This document shows positions 28,049 to 37,500 of a stretch of DNA of 40,979 nt, piece by piece. Position numbers and translations under genes: made by a program. The notes below the pieces were generated by a model. It was not told where the DNA came from, ran no database searches, and saw nothing but the letters and a program-made list of their open reading frames with translations. The stretch comes from Isotricha intestinalis. Taxonomy: Eukaryota; Ciliophora; Litostomatea; Vestibuliferida; Isotrichidae. The DNA is taken from contig JAJJLU010000458.1 in the NCBI GenBank assembly GCA_023807065.1, forward strand, positions 1 to 40,979, written 5' to 3'. Each line of letters starts with the position of its first letter. Within the stretch, counting starts at the first letter, position 1.

Positions 28049-30133
28049 ATGGAAAAAGGCGATGGATTATTTGAAGGAGATCCTCTTGATCTTTCTCCAT
28101 CTTTTGACTTAATAAGTCATAATTTAATAAATAATTGGGAAGAAAAATTAAAATTGAAAAATATTTATACAAAAACCATATCAGAAGATATTAATATAGA
28201 TGATTATAATTTATCTTTTGAATATGAAAATACAGTAATCAATGATTGTGTTAGAACTAGAGTTAATGAAAGGTTTAATTATCCTGATTTTGAAGAAAAT
28301 TTGAAAAAGCTTTTAATTTATTATTGTAAATTAAATAATATAGAATATAAACAAGGAATAAATGAAATATTAGGACCTTTTCTTTTATTAAGAATAAAAA
28401 TTAATATTTCAATTTCAAGGATATTTAATCTTTTTAGTTGGTTTATTGATAATTTTTTAACTAATTATTTTTATGATTTTGAACTATATGCTTTTAGAAG
28501 TAGTTTAAGTTTATTAACTTTATTATTAAAATATCATGATCCTGAATTATATGTTTTATTTGATAATACTTCAATAACTCCTCAAATGTATGCTACAAAT
28601 TGGTTTTTAACTACATATGCAAATAAAAATAGATTAGATATAGTTTATAATTTATGGAATATTTTAATTGAAGAAAATGATCAATTATATCTTCATTATA
28701 TTGTTATTGCATTTTTAAAATATCATAAAGAAAAATTTTTAAAATGTGATTTTTCAACTGTTCCTTTAATTTTTAGTAAATTAAAAATAATTTCTAGAGA
28801 GGAATTATCAGAAATTTTAATTTTAGCAAATAATATCAAAAAACAAACTCCTTATAGTTTCAGAGTTTTAGTTAATACTTTAGAAATTTTTAAACCTCGT
28901 TCAATTAATATAAAAGAAAAATATGAACAATTTAATTTTGAAGAAATGTTATCTTTCCCTATTTTACCAGGAGAAATATTATATAATTTATATAAAGATA
29001 AAATTAAATGTATTGATGAAAATTGTAAAAATTTTAGTGTTAAAAAAAATAAAAATTATAATCCTGAAAATGAATGTTATTATTGTAAAAATAAAATATC
29101 TTTAGATAATTTAAGCTATTTAACAATTGATTTAAGAATTAATTCTGATTCTTTATTAAAAGATAGATTATTAGCTGAAGGTACTTTAAAAAATTTAAAA
29201 AGTGATTTTATTTCTCAAGAAGATTTAATTAAAGATGATATTGGAGATATAATATTAGAAAAGGTTAAAGATAAAAATATTCATATTATTCTTTTAACAA
29301 ATGATACAAGTTATTTTAATGAATATGAAAGAAAATTTTACCAGATAAAAAATCAAGATAAAACAAATTATGCTCTTACTCTTCAAAATTATTTAACTAA
29401 TTTAAAAAAAGAATTAAATGAAAAATTAGTTTCTTCATTTGTAAAAGAAGATAAATCTCATCAAAAAAGAATTCAATTAAAAGAATATGAAAATATTAAA
29501 AATATAATTCAAACTCTAATAGACAATAAAATAACATATATATCATATGTATATGGTGGATATAAGAAATTACATGATATTTGTTTAATTCTAGGATTAG
29601 AAATATTAAATCATAATAAAAAAGAATGTATATTATGTAATGAAATAAAATATCCAAAAAAACAAGATTTATATTATAAAAGACATAATCAAAAAGGAAC
29701 TACAAATTTAACTTATAATCCAGTTAAAAATAAAGAAAATATTGAATTAAATCAAAATGATAATTATACTCAAGCAATTGCTCAAATTTCTGTTGAAGAA
29801 ATGAATAAATATTTAACAGATCCTAAAAATACTATTTTTCATTGTTTATTACTTTGGCATAATATGAATCAATATCATGATAAAATTATATTAATTATTT
29901 CTGATAATATTATTAAAATATTTAAAATGGTTATTAAAGAAGGAAGTGTTGTTTTTGATGTTTTAGAATCTATTAATTATATTTATATAAAGGAATTAAA
30001 AAGAGATAAAAATGTTTTTAATTTGTATTATACTATTAATGAAAAGTATCATGATGTTAAAATTGATATATTTACTGATGCTGATGGAAATAATTTTAAT
30101 GATATTATCACAAATTTAATGTTTAAAAAATAA
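28049..30133 (+). CDS. TBC-rhodanese Rab-regulating protein (TBC1D23-like)
   Basis: A 694-residue protein. A TBC domain (about 60-290) carries NDCVRTR (the IxxDxxR arginine-finger motif) and YKQGINEILGPF (the YxQG motif). The catalytic Arg and Gln of Rab-GAPs thus look present, unlike animal TBC1D23, whose TBC is inactive. A Cys pair set C-x4-C and C-x2-C (about 323-346) may bind zinc. A rhodanese-like domain follows (about 355-525; SYLTIDLR, ISYVYGGYKKLHDIC) and then a C-terminal beta-rich domain (about 585-694) like the TBC1D23 endosome/WASH-binding domain. Known TBC1D23 bridges endosome-derived vesicles to trans-Golgi golgins. A Rab6-like GTPase in this same window would be a plausible Golgi partner, but that is only inference. 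Confidence 0.82.
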   Translation: MEKGDGLFEGDPLDLSPSFDLISHNLINNWEEKLKLKNIYTKTISEDINIDDYNLSFEYENTVINDCVRTRVNERFNYPDFEENLKKLLIYYCKLNNIEYKQGINEILGPFLLLRIKINISISRIFNLFSWFIDNFLTNYFYDFELYAFRSSLSLLTLLLKYHDPELYVLFDNTSITPQMYATNWFLTTYANKNRLDIVYNLWNILIEENDQLYLHYIVIAFLKYHKEKFLKCDFSTVPLIFSKLKIISREELSEILILANNIKKQTPYSFRVLVNTLEIFKPRSINIKEKYEQFNFEEMLSFPILPGEILYNLYKDKIKCIDENCKNFSVKKNKNYNPENECYYCKNKISLDNLSYLTIDLRINSDSLLKDRLLAEGTLKNLKSDFISQEDLIKDDIGDIILEKVKDKNIHIILLTNDTSYFNEYERKFYQIKNQDKTNYALTLQNYLTNLKKELNEKLVSSFVKEDKSHQKRIQLKEYENIKNIIQTLIDNKITYISYVYGGYKKLHDICLILGLEILNHNKKECILCNEIKYPKKQDLYYKRHNQKGTTNLTYNPVKNKENIELNQNDNYTQAIAQISVEEMNKYLTDPKNTIFHCLLLWHNMNQYHDKIILIISDNIIKIFKMVIKEGSVVFDVLESINYIYIKELKRDKNVFNLYYTINEKYHDVKIDIFTDADGNNFNDIITNLMFKK

Positions 30134-30710
30134 AAATATTATTGAAATTAGTAAATATATATTATTATTTTTTAATTATTTAAAAATTAACTTTTGATTT
30201 AAATCTTTATTCTTCATTTCATTATATTTTTAAATTACTATGAGAATTTGAATATGTAAGATTCCTATTTCATTAATCTTCTTGTAAAATAAATTAAAAG
30301 AGAAACAATTGTCTATAGTATTATATCATTTATAAAATATTGATTAAAGAAGTTTTATGTTTTTTATGGAGAAACTATTCATTATATTCTGAATTCAACA
30401 CTAAATATTTATTCCTTCATAAAAAATAATTAGCTTTCTACAATATAAATATATAATAATTTTTCCTTTTGATGAATATTTTTTCTTTTGGTTGAACTAT
30501 TATTTGTTATTTAACTGAAATATAATATTATTTACTTTTGTGTGTGATTTTACTTAATTTATAATTTCGGAAATCTATAAATTTTTTAATATTTTTACCA
30601 AAAATTTTTGTAAACCTTTAAGCATTTCTTGAAAGTCAATACATAAAATAGATTATTCTATAAAAAACCAAAATCAATTAAACAAAATTTAAAAAAAATA
30701 ATATAAAAAA
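30134..30710. other. 577-nt intergenic spacer
   Basis: Between the TBC and EF-hand genes, both +. Very A+T-rich; no gene, RNA or repeat was recognised. It should hold the EF-hand promoter. Confidence 0.4.
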
Positions 30711-31145
30711 ATGAGTATAAAAATAAATTCAGCACTACTAAAACAAGTATTTGACTTACTGGATTACGACAAAGATGATCAAGTAGATATTGACGAAGCC
30801 TTAGATAATTTGGAACAATTAAGATATGATGAATCACATCCAGAAATATGTGAATTAATTGCAGGAGTTGGAAAAGGAAGAGTAACATTTCCTCAATTTG
30901 AACAAAAAATTATTTCTTTATTAAATGATCAAAATGAAGATGAAGGCTTACAAAAAATGTATGATTTATTTGTTTATAATCATAAATCACCCACCATCAA
31001 TAAAGAATCTTTAGATAAAATTATTTCTGACCTTGGAGAAGATTTTTCTGAAGGAGATAAAAATTATTTTTTACATCAAGCTGGAGATGGAAAGAATATT
31101 AATGTTGATACTTTTATTCCTTTTATGAAAAAAAAATATCATTAA
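30711..31145 (+). CDS. Small EF-hand protein with one intact calcium loop
   Basis: A 144-residue calmodulin/centrin-sized protein of four EF-hand-like units. Unit 1 has a canonical loop D18-x-D20-x-D22-x-Q24-x-D26-x-x-E29 (DYDKDDQVDIDE). The other three (about 55-70, 92-105 and 125-138: GVGKGRVTFPQF, NHKSPTINKESL, GDGKNINVDTF) keep the helix-loop-helix spacing but lack the acidic ligands. It probably binds one Ca2+ and serves as a light-chain-like subunit, as in myosin essential light chains. The 5' half uses more G/C-ending codons (GAC, CTG, GCC) than its neighbours. It is short, so the family within the calmodulin superfamily is uncertain. Confidence 0.8.
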   Translation: MSIKINSALLKQVFDLLDYDKDDQVDIDEALDNLEQLRYDESHPEICELIAGVGKGRVTFPQFEQKIISLLNDQNEDEGLQKMYDLFVYNHKSPTINKESLDKIISDLGEDFSEGDKNYFLHQAGDGKNINVDTFIPFMKKKYH

Positions 31146-31294
31146 AATATTAAAAATATTTTTTTGAAATATGTTTATTTATTTATATTTTCTTAATTGA
31201 AAGAAATTTAATTAAATAATTATACAATTTAAAAAAACAAGGAAAAAAAAAGGTAATTTCTATTTATTTAATTATAAAAAAGATTTCATTTTAT

Positions 31295-32285
31295 TTAATA
31301 AACGTTACATTCCTTTTTGAAAATAGCAAAGAAAATCCAAATAGAATTAACTCCCGCAAGTAAAGGATTTACATAAACATATAAGCATAATTCTTACTTT
31401 TCGTCATCATAAATGTATATTAGTTAATTTGATTTGTTCCCAAAATTCTTTCAAATTGTATATCCTAAATTAATAGGAAAACCATAAACTTCATTAACAT
31501 CAACAAATTCATCTTTAATTTCTTTTCATACTCTAAAAGTGATTTAATCATTTGATTTTGTTCTTATTTTCTATCTTCAATAATATTTTTATGATTTTTA
31601 GCATAATTAATTCCACTTTTATTTATATTAAAACAGAACATTCCATATTTTTCTAATATTCTTTCTATTTTTCCAGTATCAGTCATTTCCAATTTGTGCT
31701 TAAATGTCTATCTTCTCTATTTAATTCTCCTCTCATTTATTCAATATATATTTTTTTTTAAATATTCCCTCATTGAATCTTTTAATTGTAATCCTTCTTC
31801 TTCACCTGATTCACTATATTCTAAAGGTTTTTGTACTGTTTTAACTTCATTAGGAAAATAATTTTTCATTATTCTAATGATAAAAAAGTAGTTTATTTTG
31901 CAGTATTAGATATATCTAATTAAATTTCCTAATCAAGGAGTTTGACTATTTTGAGTTTGTTTTAATTCATTTTCTCCCATAACATCATTTTGAATTACAT
32001 CAATTGTTGCTGTTATATCACTATATTATCCAAATACTGATTTTGGTATATCTACTTTACATATTGTATCAATTATTGATGTATTTGGAAATATTGCAAA
32101 AGGAATTGAAAATGAACCAATATATTTTTTTTCTAATCTTTGAATAATTTATTTGTATCTTTTCCTCATCAAATAATATAAAATAAAATAAATCATGAAT
32201 ATATCCTCCTATAGTGTTATTTGGATTTCCTAATGATAGTATTGAGTTATTTAAGGGATTTAATTGTTTGGGTTCATATTTTTTT
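31295..32285 (-). pseudogene. CC2D2A: CC2D2A pseudogene, C-terminal part
   Basis: The minus strand contains conserved pieces of CC2D2A, a transition-zone (MKS complex) protein of cilia, in order but in several frames: YEPKQLNPLNNSILSLGNP and NNTIGGYIHDLFYF, then RLEKKYIGSFSIPF, CKVDIPKSVFG, later NEVYGFPINLGYT, LKEFWEQIKLTNIHL, ELCLYVYVNP and GVNSIWIFFAIFKKECN just before the terminal TAA at 31297-31295. The human protein has RLEKKYIG-FSIPF, a SGFPLHMPY segment and YIHPYPKNVLSVWIYVASL at corresponding places. At least three frameshifts and multiple TAA/TGA/TAG stops break it. The cysteine-protease-like middle is not clear. Its 5' end lies in an A/T tract at about 32285, 110 nt upstream of the kelch gene on the other strand. 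A working copy presumably exists elsewhere. The identification is strong; whether assembly indels contribute is unknown. Confidence 0.8.
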
Positions 32286-32395
32286 TTTATTATTTTTTTT
32301 TTTTATTTATTTTTATTTTTTATTAATATAATTTTGAAACTTACACATATTTAATCTTAATTATTAAATATATTATTATATATATTTCAAAATAA

Positions 32396-34321
32396 ATGAA
32401 AAGTGATTCCAATATATTTACAAAACCATTAAATTCAGCTAGAATGCATTCAAAAAGTCAATCAAAAATAAGGAAAAAAACAAGATTTAGAAATAACCCA
32501 TTATCCCTTCAAGATTTACAGTCAAATCTTTTAAAAAACGAAAATTTTTCTATATCTCCATTACCAGAAAAATTATCATTTGACAAATATTCAGAATTAA
32601 TTAATTCTTCAATGAAACAATATGTATTAACAGTTCCTCCTCCAAGAGATTCAGATGATTCAGACTCTGAAGAAAAGAAAGAAGATTACACATCGAATCA
32701 ATATATAACAACAGAAGACCATAATATAATAAAAAAAGTACATGATTTAAATTCATCTTACATATCTAAATATGCTCCTCCTGATAGTGATACAAATCCA
32801 AAAATATCAATTCCTGAATTTAATTATGGAAATCCTTATCAAAGTGTTTCTATAATAAGGAAAAATAATTTAATATATGATGAAATAAGTAAAGATTATT
32901 TAATAAGACAAAAAATGTTATTTGATAATTCAATAAAAACATTTGAAGGATATTCTATGAAATATAAATTAAAAATGCCAAAAATAAGAATAGCAAAAAT
33001 ACCTCCTAAAATAAATATAGAAATTCCAGTAGTTGATATGACAAAAGATAAGAAAAAAAAAGAAGAAACAGTTCTTCCTCCAATTCCAGGACAAGAGCAT
33101 TTAAAATTATTCGCATATTATAGATATCCAAATAGGAATTTTCCTGAAGGAAGAGAACAATTTTCTTTAGGAATGAAAGGAGCAGATATAATACTTTCAG
33201 GTGGAATGAGTGCTTCTATGAAACAAATGAATATTTGGCAATTAAATGTTGAATCTTTAGAATGGAAAAAAATTAAAACCGAAAATTACACTAATTGTCG
33301 TTTTGGACATTCTGGAATAATATTTCAGAATAAAATATATTATTTTGGTGGAAGAACAAAATATTCAAATACATCATTATCAACAGGATTTGAATTATTT
33401 TCTTTTTCAGATATGACATTTTCAACGCCAACAGTTGCAGGAAAAACACCAGAATTAAGAAGAAATCATATAGCTGAATTAATGGGTACTCAAATGATAA
33501 TTCATGGAGGAATAAGTGATAATAATGATATATTAAATGATGTTTTTATATTAAATTTCAATCCAATTAAATGGAATGTTGTTTCTATAAATCCTTATAC
33601 TCCAGGTCCTAAATTATATGGTCATTCTTCTTCTTTAGTTATTCCTAGAGATGTTGTTAATAATCAAAGATTTACTATTTATAAATATCCAGATGCTGAT
33701 AATAATAAGAATAAAATTCAGAATAATAAATTAAAAGAAAGAGGATTATATATTTTTGGAGGGAAATCTAAGGATGAAGGAGGTATTACTAATAATTTAT
33801 GGATTTTAATTATGGGGAAAAAGCCTTTAGAATGGGTTCAACCTGAAACAAAAGGAAAAATTCCTTCTCCTAGATATTATCATTCTATGAATTATTATGA
33901 AAAAGGTAATTTTCTTATTATTCATGGAGGAAGAAATGATGATGAAAGTGAAAGTTTTGCTTTAAATGATACTTATATTTTTGATTTAGAACATTTTGAA
34001 TGGATGAAAGTTGAATTATATTCTGAATTAGATAATTTTAAAATTATAAGAAGATGTGGTCATAATGCTATTATTTATTCTAATAAATTAATTATTTTAG
34101 GAGGAATGAATTCTCATAATTATTTAGGGAGTTCTTTACTTATTGTTAATTTAGATTTTTATTATTCTTCTAAAATTAAAACTACTGAAGAAATGTTGAT
34201 TGAAAAATTGAAAGAGAATCATGATGCTGAATCTAAGAAAAAAATTCATCAGTTAAAAACTAATTTACAAAAAAATCAATTAGGTGTTGTTAAAGCTGTT
34301 GATTTACCTCCTATTATGTAA
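32396..34321 (+). CDS. Kelch-repeat beta-propeller protein
   Basis: A 641-residue protein with a disordered, Ser/Lys-rich N-terminus (1-220) including an acidic DSDDSDSEEKKED patch, then six kelch repeats (about 255-585). Each has the GG doublet and spaced Tyr/Trp, for example GADIILSGGMSASMKQMNIW, NKIYYFGGRTKYSN, MIIHGGISDNNDILNDVFIL, GLYIFGGKSKDEGG, FLIIHGGRNDDESES and KLIILGGMNSHNYLG. A charged coiled-coil tail follows (about 595-630). Kelch propellers are protein-binding scaffolds; no BTB or other partner domain is attached, so the target is unknown. Many ciliate kelch proteins are of this N-disorder plus propeller type. It starts 110 nt from the CC2D2A relic and is convergent with the PAS gene. 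Confidence 0.85.
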   Translation: MKSDSNIFTKPLNSARMHSKSQSKIRKKTRFRNNPLSLQDLQSNLLKNENFSISPLPEKLSFDKYSELINSSMKQYVLTVPPPRDSDDSDSEEKKEDYTSNQYITTEDHNIIKKVHDLNSSYISKYAPPDSDTNPKISIPEFNYGNPYQSVSIIRKNNLIYDEISKDYLIRQKMLFDNSIKTFEGYSMKYKLKMPKIRIAKIPPKINIEIPVVDMTKDKKKKEETVLPPIPGQEHLKLFAYYRYPNRNFPEGREQFSLGMKGADIILSGGMSASMKQMNIWQLNVESLEWKKIKTENYTNCRFGHSGIIFQNKIYYFGGRTKYSNTSLSTGFELFSFSDMTFSTPTVAGKTPELRRNHIAELMGTQMIIHGGISDNNDILNDVFILNFNPIKWNVVSINPYTPGPKLYGHSSSLVIPRDVVNNQRFTIYKYPDADNNKNKIQNNKLKERGLYIFGGKSKDEGGITNNLWILIMGKKPLEWVQPETKGKIPSPRYYHSMNYYEKGNFLIIHGGRNDDESESFALNDTYIFDLEHFEWMKVELYSELDNFKIIRRCGHNAIIYSNKLIILGGMNSHNYLGSSLLIVNLDFYYSSKIKTTEEMLIEKLKENHDAESKKKIHQLKTNLQKNQLGVVKAVDLPPIM

Positions 34322-34524
34322 CTGCATTAAAAATCGTTTTTTATTTTATTTTTTTAATCGTCTTATATATATTATTTACAATATATATATTATTAAAAAA
34401 TAGAGATATTTTTTTGATATATTGAAATAAAAAAATGTTAAGTTATTAAATAAATTTGATATTATTTTGTAATTAAAATTGAATTAGTTATATTATCTTA
34501 AATTTTACATTAAAATTATTTTTC

Positions 34525-37500
34525 TTAAATTAATATTTCAAAAGTATCATCATCAAAAAATACTTTTATTCTCGATAAATTATTAACTGTTTTTTTAATA
34601 TGTTTCACAAAAATAAATCTATAACAAACGATTGAAGCAAGTAAAATAAAAATAAAAACATAAAATTTAATATGAACAACATCAATATACTTAATAATAA
34701 TTTCTATATAACTATCATAATAAGTGACAGAAATATCATTTAAAAAAAATCTAATAAAAAAATTATTTTGAATCATAAGATTAATAATATCATTATTCAT
34801 ATACATTTCACTAATATAAACAGTGTTGTTTTGAGTATTAAAAGTTTTAAATTTAATATAAATTTTATTTAAATCATTAATAATTTGAGAAATTTGAAAA
34901 GATAATCCATCAGGAATAATATAATTTTCACATTGAAGATTATTATATTGAATTCCAAAACCATTAAAATAATTACAAGGATTATTCTTATCATAAGCTA
35001 TTATTGTAGAATAAATATTTGAATTTTTATCAATGTTATTAATAATTTCTCTAAATTTTTCTTCTGTTTCACTACTTTTTTTTATAAATTTTATTATTGA
35101 AGAATTATTTCCTAAAAAATTTTCTTTATTAATTACTAAAACCATATTTATTGAAAGTATTATATCATTTAATGTTTTTATTCTTATGTATGTTAATGAT
35201 TCATCTTTTATTATTTTTTTTAAATAACTTGTATATTTTTGTAAATTAAATATTGTTAAAAGATAAAATAAATTTAAAGTTAAAGCAATTATTATTATAA
35301 AAGGATAATATTTTATTAATGATACTTTATAATGAGCATATGTTTTTAAAGCTAATTTTTTTTCTTCTTCTTCTTCAATTTCTTCATTTTCTTTTTCTTC
35401 TTCTTCATTAAAATTATTTGAATCTAAATCTTTTTTTTTTTCATCATTCATTATATCACTTTTTTTTAATGAATTTTCTTTATATGTTATTTTACTTCTT
35501 GAACTAACTAAATTTTTTTTTATATTATTATTTGAATTATCATCAAATTCATTATCTTTCATTGAAGGTAATATTTTATTACTTGTTTTATTTAATTCAT
35601 AAACTTTTCTTCCTGAATAACTTATATTTTTTGGAGTTTTATTTTCATCTTCTTTTAACCTTTGATTCTCATCACTTAAATTTTGAAAAAAAGAAAAACT
35701 TGATGTTCCTTCAATTGATTTTTTTAATCTTGATTTTTTATAAACTGTATTATTTGAATTTGATTGTTTTTCAAATGTTACTATTTTATGTAAGAAATTA
35801 TCTCCATTAATATATTTTTGTTTATAATCTCTATCATTTTCTATTTTTGTTTTTATTGAATGAAAATTTTGATCTTCCTTTAAATATTCATTTAAATTTG
35901 TTTCAAATATATTTAATAAATTAGATTTTTCTTCAAAAAAAATATCATAAATTCCAGCAATGAATAATAAAAATTTATTTTTAAATTTTTCTATTTTAAA
36001 AAGAACAATTATAATAATAGCCATACAAAATAATTCAAATAATATTCCAATTGTACAATAATAAATAATATTATTTCTTCTTTTATGAATTTTTGAAGAA
36101 ATACTTATTGAATATTCATCATAAACATTTTCTAAACTTCCTTGAAAAACAGAAAAATAATTTATGTAATCAAAATATAATTTTGTTTTTAAATCATTAA
36201 TATAATCATTATTAAATAATTGAGAAACAGTAAAATTTTTAAAATTAGAAATATTAACAATATCTTCCATAAAAAATAAAAATTTATTTATTGCAGATTC
36301 TAAATTTAAAGTTTCAGAATATAATTCTCCATTAATAGTAACTCCTTTAAAAATTAAAGGCTCCGAAGAAAGTTTTTTCCTAAAAATTTCATTTTCTCCA
36401 ACTGAAAAATCACTTGCTAAATAATATATACTATCATATATTAAAATTTTATCTTGTTTCATTTGATTTTTTGATATTTCAATAATATTATAATAATCAG
36501 TTAAATTTAATAAATTATTTCCAATACTAAAAAAAGAAGCAATTACATAATATGCAAATGTATTTATTAAATTTCCGGTTTTATTATAAATTCTAAATTT
36601 ATTTTTTACTTGACTTAATCTTTTATATTCATAAATATAAACAATAATAAACCAAATACAAGATAAAAAAGAAAATAAATATATTAGAAGAGTAGATAAA
36701 GATAAAAATTTTGGGAAATATTTATTATTTAATAATATATTTTTTTGTTTTTCAATTTTATGAATTTTAGATTTTTCATCATTTTCATTTCCAAAAAAAT
36801 CCATATTTGAAAAAGAAGTTTGACTAATATTTTCATTTTCAGATTCTCCAATCATTAAAAAATCACTTTCTTCTTCCTCAGAAGAATTTGAAGATAAATT
36901 ATTATTTAAATTATCTCCTTTAGTAACAGTAATTAAATAATAATATTCTTTTAAAGTTAAATATATTTTTTTAACAGAAATTTTAGCACTTCTTTTCTTT
37001 GTTATTGTTATACTTTTTAATCTTTTTAAAATTTTAGTTTCAGATGATAAATTTGTTGTATTTGCAACTACACTTTCTAATTCTTTTTTTTCATGATTAC
37101 AATATTTAGCAAAGATTTTATCTAATAAAGTTAAATCAAAAAAAACATTAACATTTTCACCACTTTCAAATTCTATTTTTTTTTTAGTAAAATCTCTTAT
37201 AACTTTTTGAATATTTATTTTTTTAGGAGGAAAAGGATTTTTTAATCCGAAAAAATTAACTAAAGAATAGAAATTCATATGCATAATATCTAAATATTTA
37301 TCTAAGATAATAAAACCAGTATCATTAAATTTATATAAAATCACTTTATTTCCATTATTATTATTTCTTCCTTTTTGAAAGCCTCTTGTTGTATCCAAAT
37401 CTCTATTTGAATTTTTTAAATTTGAAGTAATTAATTTACTATTATTTATTCTTGATTGAGTTGGACTTCTTGAAGAAGAACTTAAATCATTTTTATTTGT

